NCBI GenBank assembly: GCA_023411555.1
Contig: JAEYOQ010000019.1
Span: 1-38,133, forward strand
DNA length: 38,133 nt
Direction of reading: 5' to 3'
DNA from: Bacillota bacterium
GTDB lineage: Bacteria > Bacillota > Clostridia > Lachnospirales > Lachnospiraceae
Positions 8,234 through 16,469 of the stretch are shown piece after piece. The translations under genes and the position numbers were made by a program. Below the pieces are notes generated by a model that did not search any database, had not been told where the DNA came from, and was given only the letters and a program-made list of their open reading frames with translations. Positions within the stretch are counted from its first letter, which is position 1, and the number at the start of each line of letters is the position of its first letter.

Positions 8234-8674
8234 TTACACTTTCTCTGTGTTCTGCATCGGAGCTGGGATAATACGAATCCTAGTGTGATTTTCTGATATA
8301 AGGTCATCATTGGAAAAGAGGCTGTATTCCAATATCACCTCAATCTTATCCTCCTCTTCCTTCACCATCACCCGAGAGGTTTGTGCTTCGAAGAACAAGG
8401 TTCCATAGGAGGTTCGATAGATAACTTCTGTCTTCCGATCCAAATCAAATACCATCTCAGAATCAACGGCTCCCTTTTTCTTCATCTCCACCTGGTTAGA
8501 AACTATTATGATCCTATTCGAGACCCCGCCTTGCCCTTCTTCTGCCTGCTCTTCAAACTGTATATAATGCTTATCACGAAGCTTATGATAGGTTCCGGAG
8601 GCTCTCGTTAAAATAGGCTCATCCTCTAACCCTTTCTGAATTCCTTCCATTGTTATGAATACTTCTTTTGTCAT
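8234..8674 (-). CDS. DUF1934 (YwiB-like) protein
   Basis: A 146-aa soluble beta-barrel-like protein of the DUF1934 / YwiB calycin-type family, whose biochemical role is not established. Supporting segments: VFITMEGIQKG at the N terminus, RASGTYHKLRDKHYIQFEE, NRIIIVSNQVEMKKKG and the C-terminal VILEYSLFSNDDL. I choose the ATG at 8674 because it matches the family's usual N terminus; an in-frame ATG at 8755 would add 27 residues with no homology-like features and only a weak ribosome site. An AAGGGGGG lies 13 bases upstream of 8674, rather far. It is divergent from spoIIR. Confidence 0.7.
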   Translation of the reverse strand: MTKEVFITMEGIQKGLEDEPILTRASGTYHKLRDKHYIQFEEQAEEGQGGVSNRIIIVSNQVEMKKKGAVDSEMVFDLDRKTEVIYRTSYGTLFFEAQTSRVMVKEEEDKIEVILEYSLFSNDDLISENHTRIRIIPAPMQNTEKV

Positions 8675-8805
8675 AACTGACTGAATGCCCCCCTTATTAA
8701 TTCGAATACACCTTGAACTTAGATAATGTCCGTAAATTCTTGATTTTCTATTCATTGTACTACCTGCCCACCATTAGTTCAAGTAATTTTACCGTGATGT
8801 CCGGT

Positions 8806-8833
8806 GTATAAACCCTTTCTCTTTGGCAAGACT
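8806..8833 (+). promoter_or_regulatory. Sigma-F-type promoter of spoIIR
   Basis: GTATA, 14 bp, then GGCAAGACT fits the forespore sigma-F/G consensus (GYATA, about 14-15 bp, GGnnAnAnT) at every fixed position. It ends 30 bp before the spoIIR start codon. This matches the known forespore-specific expression of spoIIR in Bacillus. Confidence 0.7.
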
Positions 8834-8863
8834 TCTATTAGAATATTTCGTTGGGAGGCAACC

Positions 8864-9625
8864 ATGAAACAGAATTACACCCTAAACACACCAGAATATC
8901 CTACTACAGGACAATCAACCACATCTTCTCGGTTATCAAAGATACATGATGCTGTTATGTCGACAATACATAGAAAGCCCCTGTCCAGAGGCTTCCAGTT
9001 CCGACTTTTACTACTCATACTGTTGATTGCTAGCATATCAACCTGTCTGATTAATGTGAACGTCAGGGCTGATTCCTCATTACAGAAGGGAATTGCAGAA
9101 AAGGTCCTTCGCTTTCACGTGATTGCAAATAGCGACAACGAGGAAGATCAAAAGTTAAAGCTCAAGGTTAAGGAAGCTCTTGTTGAGTACTTAGGCCCTA
9201 AGCTAGATAAAGTCAATGATATCACAAAGGTTAAAGCAATTGTAACAGAGCAGTTGGATAGCATCCGGATTACTGCCGGGGAAATCTTACAGCAACAGGG
9301 TTATGATTATAACGTAACCGTATCTCTTGAGAAGTGCTATTTTCCTCTAAAGAGATATGGCAATTACACCTTTCCCCCCGGGTACTATGAGGCTCTTCAG
9401 GTTAAGATTGGGGAAGCAAAGGGAAAGAATTGGTGGTGTGTTATGTTTCCTCCCCTATGCTTCGTGGATGAGACCTATAGTATCGTGGACGAAAATTCAG
9501 AGAAAAAGCTATTACAGCTTCTTTCCGAAGAGGAGTATGACGCCCTAATCAGCGGAGAAACTCCGATTAAGGTCCGGTTTAAGCTGTTCGAGCTTATTAA
9601 AGAGCTAATTAAGCAGGAAGATTAA
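8864..9625 (+). CDS. spoIIR: Stage II sporulation protein R
   Basis: Forespore-made signalling protein that is exported to the intermembrane space and triggers SpoIIGA to process pro-sigma-E in the mother cell. The protein has 253 aa: a Ser/Thr-rich cytoplasmic start, a membrane helix at about residues 47-67, then the conserved domain with VLRFHVIANSDNEEDQK, VKEALVEYL, GNYTFPPGYYEALQV and KNWWCVMFPPLCFVD. The start at 8864 has GGGAGG seven bases upstream; a longer frame from 8804 would place the sigma-F promoter inside the gene. The N-terminal extension before the helix (about 45 residues) looks longer than in Bacillus. Confidence 0.93.
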   Translation: MKQNYTLNTPEYPTTGQSTTSSRLSKIHDAVMSTIHRKPLSRGFQFRLLLLILLIASISTCLINVNVRADSSLQKGIAEKVLRFHVIANSDNEEDQKLKLKVKEALVEYLGPKLDKVNDITKVKAIVTEQLDSIRITAGEILQQQGYDYNVTVSLEKCYFPLKRYGNYTFPPGYYEALQVKIGEAKGKNWWCVMFPPLCFVDETYSIVDENSEKKLLQLLSEEEYDALISGETPIKVRFKLFELIKELIKQED

Positions 9626-9714
9626 GCATCGCTAAAGCCTGATTTATTATCAAGCAATTAAGATCAATGCAATAGAAAGGGCTCTTCACAAACTTTCTCT
9701 TCTTATGAACGCAT

Positions 9715-9790
9715 AATGAGTTCGGCCAATGATATCCAGCTTGGAGCATTACTAAGCGATCCAGTCTTGGAGACATTGCCCGAACTCATT
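9715..9790 (+). terminator. Two-arm stem with U-run after spoIIR
   Basis: Arms AATGAGTTCGG-C-CAATG and CATTG-C-CCGAACTCATT pair over 16 bp with one C-C mismatch, followed by CTTTTAA. The 43-nt loop contains a near direct repeat (ATCCAG, one or two bases, TTGGAG, then CATT), each copy able to form a small TCCA/TGGA hairpin. It may simply terminate spoIIR, but the internal duplicated arms are more elaborate than a plain terminator. Confidence 0.55.
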
Positions 9791-9848
9791 CTTTTAACTA
9801 GGAGCCGAAATGCTTACGGCCCTGTCATAGGTTTTTCATCTCTTTGAA

Positions 9849-9877
9849 TTGTATCTGGTTCACCGATGTGATAAAAT
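9849..9877 (+). promoter_or_regulatory. Probable sigma-A promoter of ispE
   Basis: TTGTAT, 17 bp, TAAAAT, ending 30 bp before the ispE start codon. Both hexamers are moderate matches. Confidence 0.45.
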
Positions 9878-9907
9878 ACAACTATTCACGAAATCACGGA
9901 GGTACTC

Positions 9908-10786
9908 ATGAATTCTATTACGGTGAAAGCCTATGCAAAAATAAATCTCGGACTTGATGTCCTAAGAAAACGTCCCGACGGATATCATGATGTCAAGATG
10001 ATTATGCAATCATTGGATTTGCATGACACGATTACCATTAATAAGACCCCAGCGGAAAATATCTCGATTCAGACCAATCTATCCTATCTTCCGACTAATC
10101 AGGATAATCTGATCTATAAAGCAGCCACATTATTTCTTCGCACCCATGGGATTCATGAGGGTTTAAATATTGTGCTGGAGAAAAACATCCCGGTTGCTGC
10201 CGGACTCGCCGGTGGAAGCTCTGATGCAGCTGCCACCTTAATCGGCTTAAATAAACTATATCAGACTGATATGTCCTTGGAGCAGCTACAAAGTCTGGGC
10301 GTGAAGCTTGGCGCAGATATACCCTATTGCCTTATGCTTGGTACTGCTCTGTCCGAAGGAATCGGAGAGGTATTGACACCTCTTCCTCCTATGCCCGTCT
10401 GTTCTATCCTACTGGTAAAACCGGATATCAGCGTATCCACAAAATATGTCTATGAGAATTTGAAGCTGGATGAAGCGAGCCTTCATCCTTACATAGATAT
10501 TATGACGGAAGCCCTTGCAAATAAAGATATATATGGCCTGACAAAGCATATGGACAATATTCTTCAATCTGTGACAATAAAGGAGTATCCAATTATCTCA
10601 GATATAAAGGATAAGATGAAGGAGCTTGGTGCACTTACTGCTCTAATGAGCGGTAGTGGCCCTACTGTTTTTGGTGTCTATCAGAACCGGGCGGCAGCCA
10701 AGAAGGCCTATTCGTATTTTAAGAAATATCAACACTTTGGTAAACAGGTTTTCTTAACAACCCCTTACTGGCCAAAGGTAGAATAA
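9908..10786 (+). CDS. ispE: 4-diphosphocytidyl-2-C-methyl-D-erythritol kinase
   Basis: ATP-dependent kinase of the non-mevalonate (MEP) isoprenoid pathway, a GHMP-family enzyme in the cytoplasm. The protein has 292 aa. The N terminus VKAYAKINLGLDVL carries the active-site lysine, RPDGYHDV follows, the glycine-rich ATP loop is PVAAGLAGGSSDAAATL, GADIPYC holds the catalytic aspartate, and the third GHMP motif is LMSGSGPTVFG. Length is typical. Start ATG with CGGAGG seven bases upstream. The MFS transporter gene begins 29 bp downstream, so they may share a transcript, though their functions are unrelated. Confidence 0.95.
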   Translation: MNSITVKAYAKINLGLDVLRKRPDGYHDVKMIMQSLDLHDTITINKTPAENISIQTNLSYLPTNQDNLIYKAATLFLRTHGIHEGLNIVLEKNIPVAAGLAGGSSDAAATLIGLNKLYQTDMSLEQLQSLGVKLGADIPYCLMLGTALSEGIGEVLTPLPPMPVCSILLVKPDISVSTKYVYENLKLDEASLHPYIDIMTEALANKDIYGLTKHMDNILQSVTIKEYPIISDIKDKMKELGALTALMSGSGPTVFGVYQNRAAAKKAYSYFKKYQHFGKQVFLTTPYWPKVE

Positions 10787-10815
10787 AATCGATGTAGTCA
10801 GAGAGGTCACTTTAT

Positions 10816-12078
10816 ATGAGAGATAAGCAATACAACTACCGTAGTACAACATTTTCCTGTTATCGCGGTTATATAACCCAGGCTATCATTAATAACCTGG
10901 CTCCACTCCTGTTTATCATATTTCAGGCGAATTATGATATCTCTTATTCTAGGTTGGGGCAATTGGTTCTGTTTAACTTTGGCACCCAGCTGCTTACGGA
11001 TATATGGGCGTCCCGATATGCTGATCGCTTTGGCTACCGCAAATGTATGGTAGTGGCTCATGCTCTAAGTGCCATCGGCATCGCCAGCCTCGGTGTTCTG
11101 CCCCTCCTACTGCCCTCGCCTTATATCGGCTTAGTGATATCGGTCATGCTCTATGCAATCGGTGGAGGCTTGTTAGAGGTAATCGTAAGCCCCATTATAG
11201 AGGCTCTGCCAAACGAGAATAAGGAGGCCTCCATGAGCCTTCTTCATTCCTTTTATTGTTGGGGACAGATGCTAGTGGTTTTCGTTAGCACCTTCCTTCT
11301 GTGGCTGATTGGGCGCGATCTTTGGTTCCTTCTCCCGATTTTGTGGGCTCTGTTTCCTCTTTACAATATGTTTCAGTTTCTTCATGTACCCATTCTTTCC
11401 TTGGTTCATGAAGGTCAAGAAATGAAGCTGAAGGAGCTTTTAACCTTTCCCGCCTTTTATTTGGCCTTGATTCTTATGGTCTGTGCCGGTGCAAGTGAGC
11501 TTACCATGTCACAATGGTCCTCTCTCTTTGCCGAAAAGGGTCTCGGTGTTCCGAAGCTTTATGGTGATCTATTAGGCCCTGGTTTCTTTGCCCTGCTGAT
11601 GGCAATTGGACGGACCTTCTATGGCAAACTCGGCAATCGCCTTCCCATGAAGCTGTCCTTACTTGGAAGCAGTATCTTATGTATCGCTACCTACCTTGTT
11701 ACTGTATTCAGCCCTTACCCAATCCTCTCATTACTCGCCTGCAGTCTATGCGGTCTTTCCGTCAGTCTTATGTGGCCCGGCACCTTTAGTCTTACCTCTG
11801 CCGCCTTCCCGAGAGGGGGTACCCTCATGTTCGGTATTTTGGCAGTCTGTGGTGATCTAGGCTGTTCCTTCGGACCCTGGCTAGCCGGTAAGATATCAGA
11901 CTATGTTCAGACAAGTGGTCAGACACTCACAATCTGGATGAACTCCACTCTGGATTATGAACAGATGGGTCTTCGAAGCGGATTGCTAGTCGCTACCCTG
12001 TTCCCGATCCTGATGGCTTCGAGCCTCATCATCTTTCATCGCCGCAAACCTCGCCCCAAAGGTTCGTCGCCCTTATAA
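10816..12078 (+). CDS. Major facilitator superfamily transporter
   Basis: 420 aa with about twelve hydrophobic segments in two halves. After the second helix, ADRFGYRKCMVV is the A-like loop motif (normally GxLaDrxGrkxxl) typical of MFS carriers. The C-terminal half contains GLSVSLMWPGTFSLTSAAFP and a polar, basic end. The overall look is of a sugar or drug MFS family similar to fucose permease-like clostridial proteins, but the substrate cannot be read from sequence. Start ATG with GAGAGG nine bases upstream. It ends toward a long palindromic stem that serves as terminator. Confidence 0.85.
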   Translation: MRDKQYNYRSTTFSCYRGYITQAIINNLAPLLFIIFQANYDISYSRLGQLVLFNFGTQLLTDIWASRYADRFGYRKCMVVAHALSAIGIASLGVLPLLLPSPYIGLVISVMLYAIGGGLLEVIVSPIIEALPNENKEASMSLLHSFYCWGQMLVVFVSTFLLWLIGRDLWFLLPILWALFPLYNMFQFLHVPILSLVHEGQEMKLKELLTFPAFYLALILMVCAGASELTMSQWSSLFAEKGLGVPKLYGDLLGPGFFALLMAIGRTFYGKLGNRLPMKLSLLGSSILCIATYLVTVFSPYPILSLLACSLCGLSVSLMWPGTFSLTSAAFPRGGTLMFGILAVCGDLGCSFGPWLAGKISDYVQTSGQTLTIWMNSTLDYEQMGLRSGLLVATLFPILMASSLIIFHRRKPRPKGSSPL

Positions 12079-12276
12079 AGCGAGTAACATCAGCTCCATG
12101 AGACGATACTAATTGGATATATATAATTGCCATAGATACAGGTAAATATAAAAAGATAAAATATGATCTAGACTATAAAAGTGATGGTATGAGATATAAA
12201 ATAGAAAAAGCTTGTTCGATCAGATTTAAGTTAAAGCTATTTGATTATAAAATAGATTGAGCCAATGCCTAGACAG

Positions 12277-12343
12277 AGCTTGAGCGTATTAATATGAAAA
12301 GGTGCCACAGGTGGACACCTTTTTGTATTAATACGCTCAAGCT
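12277..12343. terminator. Long palindromic stem between convergent genes
   Basis: Perfect 18-bp arms (AGCTTGAGCGTATTAATA with its complement at 12326-12343) enclose an inner hairpin AAAAGGTG/CACCTTTT that has its own T-run on both strands. It probably stops transcription of the MFS gene and of the convergent gene at 12368. The 18-bp outer arms are longer than termination needs. Bases 12079-12276 upstream hold nothing recognisable. Confidence 0.75.
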
Positions 12344-12367
12344 TTTAATACACTTTTGATAATTAAT

Positions 12368-12961
12368 CTATTCTGTAGCTATTCCGTCACGCCACTTTTC
12401 TAGCTTCTTTATGGTTGCATCAACCGTCCTTTGGGAGATATCAGGAAGCGAACCGCCCCATGCCTTCTTTGCTTCTTCTAAGCCCTTCTTTACAGCGTCA
12501 ATCAACATATTTGCTTTGGATGGATCATCACCGGATATCGCTCTCGCAAATTCCACCATACGATCAGAGGTCTTCTCTACACCCCAATAACCATCCTCAG
12601 CTATATCCTTCTGAGCCTGTAATCTGGTCTCCTCATCCACTTGAACCTTGCCTTCACGAAGTACTTCATAGATATCGGTAGACTCGTTAAAGGTCTCTCC
12701 CTGTTTCATCAGCAGCTTTCGAACCAAATCTCTTAAGCTTTGGGTCCTTCTCTCTGCTTCTGACTTTAAGCGGTCAACTGCGACCTGATCTCTGGTATAG
12801 ATCTTCTTGTTATCAGTGGTCGGCTCACTCTTTTCATATACTGCCGCAGCAGAATATTCTGTTTTTGTCTGCTCAGCCTGCGATGTATTGTTCGACTTCG
12901 TAGTTGCAGTATTCTTACTCTCATAGGTTTGACTTACACTAGATACTCCATTTACACTCAT
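12368..12961 (-). CDS. Helical protein of unknown function, possibly flagellum/motility related
   Basis: 197 aa. The first 60 residues are Ser/Thr/Asn/Gln-rich and look disordered; residues about 60-197 are helical and end with a conserved-looking block: EDGYWGVEKTSDRMVEFAR, DDPSKANMLID, AKKAWGGSLPDISQRT and VDATIKKLEKW. That block resembles small proteins seen near flagellar genes in other bacteria (DUF5610-like), but this is from memory and uncertain. No signal peptide or membrane helix. The start at 12961 has GGAGG nine bases upstream; the ATG at 12970 would sit directly on the ribosome site. Confidence 0.65.
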   Translation of the reverse strand: MSVNGVSSVSQTYESKNTATTKSNNTSQAEQTKTEYSAAAVYEKSEPTTDNKKIYTRDQVAVDRLKSEAERRTQSLRDLVRKLLMKQGETFNESTDIYEVLREGKVQVDEETRLQAQKDIAEDGYWGVEKTSDRMVEFARAISGDDPSKANMLIDAVKKGLEEAKKAWGGSLPDISQRTVDATIKKLEKWRDGIATE

Positions 12962-12970
12962 ACATTTCAT

Positions 12971-13348
12971 CCTCCATGATAAAGTAGGGGATTTCTCCTC
13001 CTCGTTATTCTTTGATTCTTTTACGCCTTCCTTGGCTGGGATAATAAACGAACAATTTCGATTATTTCTATATTCTATATTTCGGTATTTTAGGTAAAAT
13101 AGTTAATATCTATGTCATAAAAACTCAGATATGGCACTAATTAGTCATTATCTTTTACAAAATAATACAATTTCCTATTTACAAATTATGTATACTGGTG
13201 TATCATGTAATCAAATCTATAGTATTTCGTATTATCTAAGTTAGCCATACACTATCTTTATATAGAGATGCATGCCGGTTAATGTATATATTATTCCCCA
13301 AGCTAATAATATCCGTATTATTAGAAGCAACCAACAGCATGTGAAAAA
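12971..13348. other. AT-rich intergenic region
   Basis: Lies upstream of the minus-strand helical protein gene. It contains AT-rich runs that could supply a promoter, but I find no pair of good -35/-10 elements, no sigma-D motif and no open frame with a ribosome site. The stretch ends at the sipL terminator. Confidence 0.5.
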
Positions 13349-13398
13349 GCCCCGCACAATTCTTCCAGGTATCGCACCTGATTGTGGGGGCATTTTTC
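13343..13398 (-). terminator. Terminator of the SipL-like gene
   Basis: On the minus strand GCCCC and CACAAT pair with ATTGTG and GGGGC around an inner CAGGT/ACCTG hairpin, and TTTTTC follows. A T-run is also present on the other strand, so it may work in both directions. Confidence 0.85.
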
Positions 13399-13416
13399 TG
13401 CTATGGAATATATGTA

Positions 13417-14985
13417 CTATAAAACTGCGTCTACCTTCTTCATGATAATTAGCTTATCGCCTTCTTTGACCCGATCATCCTCCAGCTCATTCACCGCCAT
13501 GATGTTATCCACCGTGGTATAATATTTCTTGGCAATATTCCACAAGGTATCGTTTCTCTTAACCACATAGCCAATAATTCCCGGCATTGCTTGTAGCTTC
13601 TCCATATCTAAATCGTTCACTACTACATCAGTGATGATTGCTTCAGTAATAACGTCAAATACAATTGTGTTTAGGTTGAGTGTAGCCTTGACCTCAATTT
13701 CCTCACTATCTAGCATCATAACGCTCAACTGATCAATACAGGGCTTAACCTCATAATTACTGCCTGGTTTCATCCCCTTCAATTCGATTACCTGAGCAAA
13801 AGGTATACTACCCTTAATTGAGTTCATTGGTCTACGATCATCCTCTGAGATATATAGAATATTTACTTCTATAACACCTTCCACCTGAAGCTCTGTCCCC
13901 TCAGCTACTACATCATCGATTTGAACATCACCGCTTGCATGACAGATTTGCAGAATTCTGGGCTGATCCTCCATAACATGGATACGATCCGTGAGACGGT
14001 ATTTACTATTATTCTTTATAACGAGATTCTCATAGTCTGCATTCCGGATAATCGGAGTAACTTCCTTAAGAGGACTATAGATATCACAGAGAATCTCCGG
14101 TTCACAGGTTTCATATACCTTAATACCTAGATCAATGATAACCTCCAGATCGAGAACTCTAGTCTCACCGTCTGGATCGGGCTTCACTTCAAGGCTCTTA
14201 CTTGCAATGCTAAAGGTAATGTCCTCAATCATATCTTCCGTACAGCCGTTACATTCAATTGTTCCACTGAAGGGTACCTCAGTCTCAAAATAATCCATAG
14301 GATTATCCTCGTCCTCGGTGGTATAGAAGACGAATACCGGTAGTTCACCCTTGATGGTGAATTTATCATCGAGTAATCTTACCTCTACATTACTAAGTCC
14401 AATATCAGAAAAGAGTAAGGAGCTGATATTTCCCCTATTATTCGGAAGCATGATCTCATCTTTAATTCGGAAGGTATCCCTCTTATTAATTGCTACATTG
14501 GTTACCTCGATCTTCTTGTTTATGTATTGCACATCCTCCGAGCCATCAACCATGATAGCCGTTTCCTCGTCATAAAGCTCTTCCATTGCAACATACAGAC
14601 GAACAATTGATTTTACACTCAATTTTCTTGAATTAATCAGACCAGTTGTAAGATCCTCCAGCTCCCATTTCACAATAGGGTCATCATCAGCGCAATTGAT
14701 ATCCATATTGATTACTTCATCGAAGGGAATTTCTCCTGAGATATTATGAATCGGTCTTGCATCTCCTGAGCACAGATACAGAACGTTAAAACCGAGGCTT
14801 CCCTTTACTAAGAGCTTTCCATTCATTGCTTTGATATCATTAATTTTAATTTCGCCCTGCCCTGTAATAATCTGATCAATGTCCGGTTTCACATCAGGGA
14901 CATTAAAGTCATCGTCCAATGTAAGCTGCAGGGTGCTCTTACATTTTAATTTATTCATATGAATATTCTTTTTAATCAAATCCAC
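13417..14985 (-). CDS. sipL: SipL-like spore morphogenesis protein (SPOCS repeats plus LysM)
   Basis: 522 aa from a GTG at 14985, which has an ideal AAGGAGG eight bases upstream; an in-frame ATG at 15033 lacks one. Three SPOCS (DUF3794) repeats can be recognised by the recurring pattern of a beta-rich segment followed by I-x-G-E/S-IPF: around residues 20-110 (SGEIPFDEV), 160-260 (ETEVPFSGT) and 330-420 (KGSIPFAQV). A C-terminal LysM domain (about 465-518) reads YVVKRNDTLWNIAKKYYTT. This architecture matches clostridial SipL, whose LysM domain binds the SpoIVA ATPase to attach the coat to the forespore. Expected in the mother cell under sigma-E; I did not find a convincing sigma-E promoter. 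It lies just after veg. Confidence 0.85.
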   Translation of the reverse strand: MDLIKKNIHMNKLKCKSTLQLTLDDDFNVPDVKPDIDQIITGQGEIKINDIKAMNGKLLVKGSLGFNVLYLCSGDARPIHNISGEIPFDEVINMDINCADDDPIVKWELEDLTTGLINSRKLSVKSIVRLYVAMEELYDEETAIMVDGSEDVQYINKKIEVTNVAINKRDTFRIKDEIMLPNNRGNISSLLFSDIGLSNVEVRLLDDKFTIKGELPVFVFYTTEDEDNPMDYFETEVPFSGTIECNGCTEDMIEDITFSIASKSLEVKPDPDGETRVLDLEVIIDLGIKVYETCEPEILCDIYSPLKEVTPIIRNADYENLVIKNNSKYRLTDRIHVMEDQPRILQICHASGDVQIDDVVAEGTELQVEGVIEVNILYISEDDRRPMNSIKGSIPFAQVIELKGMKPGSNYEVKPCIDQLSVMMLDSEEIEVKATLNLNTIVFDVITEAIITDVVVNDLDMEKLQAMPGIIGYVVKRNDTLWNIAKKYYTTVDNIMAVNELEDDRVKEGDKLIIMKKVDAVL

Positions 14986-15090
14986 GTTGAATCCCTCCTT
15001 AAATTTGGACATACGATGGAATGCCTCTGTCATATCTTATTCCTGCAAGTACGATTTTATGATATGAAAAGAAAGGATTTCATTCAAGAA

Positions 15091-15223
15091 AGAGTTTTGC
15101 AGGCAAAACTCTCAAAGTCTGCTATGCAGGCTTTTATAAGTGCGTTCTTCCGCGGGCAAATAAATTCTATACGCGCGAGTGCGCCTCCTGCCCAGAGTAC
15201 TTATTAATTCATAGAACGCACTT
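15091..15223. ncRNA. Multi-stem structured element between veg and sipL
   Basis: Three structures follow each other. AGAGTTTTG/CAAAACTCT (15091-15112) is a perfect 9-bp hairpin. AAAGTCTGC/GCAGGCTTT (15114-15134) has one G-U. A long-range perfect 11-bp stem AAGTGCGTTCT/AGAACGCACTT (15138-15148 with 15213-15223) encloses GGGCA/TGCCC (15154-15158 with 15189-15193), which in turn encloses GCGC-GAGT-GCGC. It lies downstream of the veg terminator and upstream of sipL. It could be an independent small RNA, a 5' leader, or a non-coding repeat element; strand is unknown. No open frame fits here. Confidence 0.5.
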
Positions 15224-15233
15224 TCTTATACAC

Positions 15234-15263
15234 TAAAAAAGCTAAGACCGACGGGTCTTAGCT
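15234..15263 (-). terminator. Terminator of veg
   Basis: Perfect 10-bp stem AGCTAAGACC/GGTCTTAGCT with a CGTC loop, followed on the minus strand by TTTTTT. It starts 16 bp after the veg stop codon. Confidence 0.93.
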
Positions 15264-15278
15264 CCATTTTATCTAATC

Positions 15279-15524
15279 TTAACTGCACAGTATTAATTCT
15301 ACGTCCTTTGTTAAAACATCGGTATAGCTATAAGATACGGTTCTTATAGGCATGTCATCGGCTTCCTGGATCTTGATTAAGAATATGCTGGGATAGGTTG
15401 CAGAAATAACTCCTTCTGTCACATCTATCTTATGCCGTCCTCGATTAATTTTTACCTTAACCCTTTTACCGGTCTGGTTTATGACAGCATTCCGCACACA
15501 ATTTACATCTAATTGCTTCATCAT
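15279..15524 (-). CDS. veg: Veg family protein
   Basis: 81 aa, small basic beta-rich cytoplasmic protein. In Bacillus subtilis Veg is very highly expressed and affects biofilm matrix gene expression; its exact biochemical action is unclear. Recognised by RNAVINQTGKRVKVKINRG, then GRHKIDVTEGVI and YPSIFLIKI. The start is the first of two ATGs (15524) behind GAGGAGAAAATA; the reading frame stays open further up to 15647, but that part is the 5' leader downstream of the promoter and is not expected to be translated. The order veg then sipL is a usual clostridial neighbourhood. Confidence 0.9.
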   Translation of the reverse strand: MMKQLDVNCVRNAVINQTGKRVKVKINRGRHKIDVTEGVISATYPSIFLIKIQEADDMPIRTVSYSYTDVLTKDVELILCS

Positions 15525-15635
15525 TATTTTCTCCTCATCAATGCTTCCTCTCGCCATGATCGGGGTCACATGTTCCCCATGGTTCTGTACACATTCTTCT
15601 AAATAAATCCGTAACAAACTACATGCTTCGCATGC

Positions 15636-15664
15636 AGTATAACACAAATTTAGTTTATCGTCAA
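15636..15664 (-). promoter_or_regulatory. Strong sigma-A promoter of veg
   Basis: On the minus strand TTGACG, exactly 17 bp, then TATACT: near-consensus at both hexamers. The leader to the veg start is about 105 nt and begins with a small GCATG/CATGT hairpin. The veg promoter is a classic strong vegetative promoter in Bacillus. Confidence 0.9.
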
Positions 15665-15967
15665 TGAATTTTCTGATAATTTAACGAATGAAGCGTTAGT
15701 TGTGCGCATAAATTTGCACATGAAACCCAATTTTTTTTGGTAACTTTTATGGAATAATTTCACATATGTAGTACCTCCAACCTACACTAGCTTCAAATAT
15801 GCACAAAAAAGATAAGGATGGTTAGACAAAAAACCGACATTTCTCCAATTTTTCACATTCCACTATATATTGGTATGCCACCTTATATATTCAACAAAAT
15901 GTTGTAACAACTCCTACAACCCTTGATTTCTTAAGGTGGTTCCCAGCTCGATGCTTCTCACTTTGGA
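15665..15967. other. Intergenic region upstream of the veg promoter
   Basis: AT-rich sequence between the lipoprotein gene and the veg promoter, both on the minus strand. It contains an inverted repeat TTGTTACAACATTTTGTTGAA-like segment near 15895-15915 and several A/T runs, but no open frame with a ribosome site and no clear terminator. Confidence 0.4.
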
Positions 15968-16384
15968 TCACTCAAATACGATACGTTCCTCTCTAAACTC
16001 CAACTTCACGACCACATAAGGATAGGTAACACCCTGAGCAACCAAATCCTCCTTAGAGGGTCCAATCAGATTTGTATTAATATAGATAGCATTACTGGTT
16101 AAGTATAGCTCATCTACCGAGATACTATAGCCTCCACTATTTTGCTTACCATACCCAACGACGATATACAGGTTATCCTTGTTAGAGTAAGACAGCTTAA
16201 AGGGCTCCTCCTTCTTTTCATCGATGATTTCCTTTAACTCTCCCGGTAAATCAGCATCTTCCACAACTGTAAAATCTAGATCCTTGATTTTCTTAACCTC
16301 TGTGTCCTCTTGCTTACAGCCTCCAAATCCTATGATTGTTATCATAATGGTAAGACTCAGAAGCAGATTAATAAATCTTCTCAT
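15968..16384 (-). CDS. PrcB-like lipoprotein
   Basis: 138 aa from the ATG at 16384, five bases after GGAGG; an ATG four codons upstream overlaps that site. A lipoprotein signal peptide (MRRFINLLLSLTIMI, then GFGGC as the lipobox, cysteine near residue 23) directs it to the outer face of the membrane. The C-terminal domain, with YIVVGYGKQNSGGYSISVDE and YPYVVVKLEF, resembles the PrcB C-terminal domain found in protease-complex subunits of other bacteria and in small clostridial lipoproteins. No protease gene is next to it, so a protease link is not supported here. Confidence 0.7.
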   Translation of the reverse strand: MRRFINLLLSLTIMITIIGFGGCKQEDTEVKKIKDLDFTVVEDADLPGELKEIIDEKKEEPFKLSYSNKDNLYIVVGYGKQNSGGYSISVDELYLTSNAIYINTNLIGPSKEDLVAQGVTYPYVVVKLEFREERIVFE

Positions 16385-16469
16385 CTTAACCTCCATAGAT
16401 TCATTCCTGATAGGATTCTATGACTCGTACTGCTAAATAATTCAACATTTTACAAAAGTTATCCTTAAG

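Noticed and set aside
15525..15647. N-terminal extension of Veg
   Set aside because: The frame is open, but it starts right at the promoter -10 region, lacks a ribosome site and does not resemble Veg; the good site lies before 15524.
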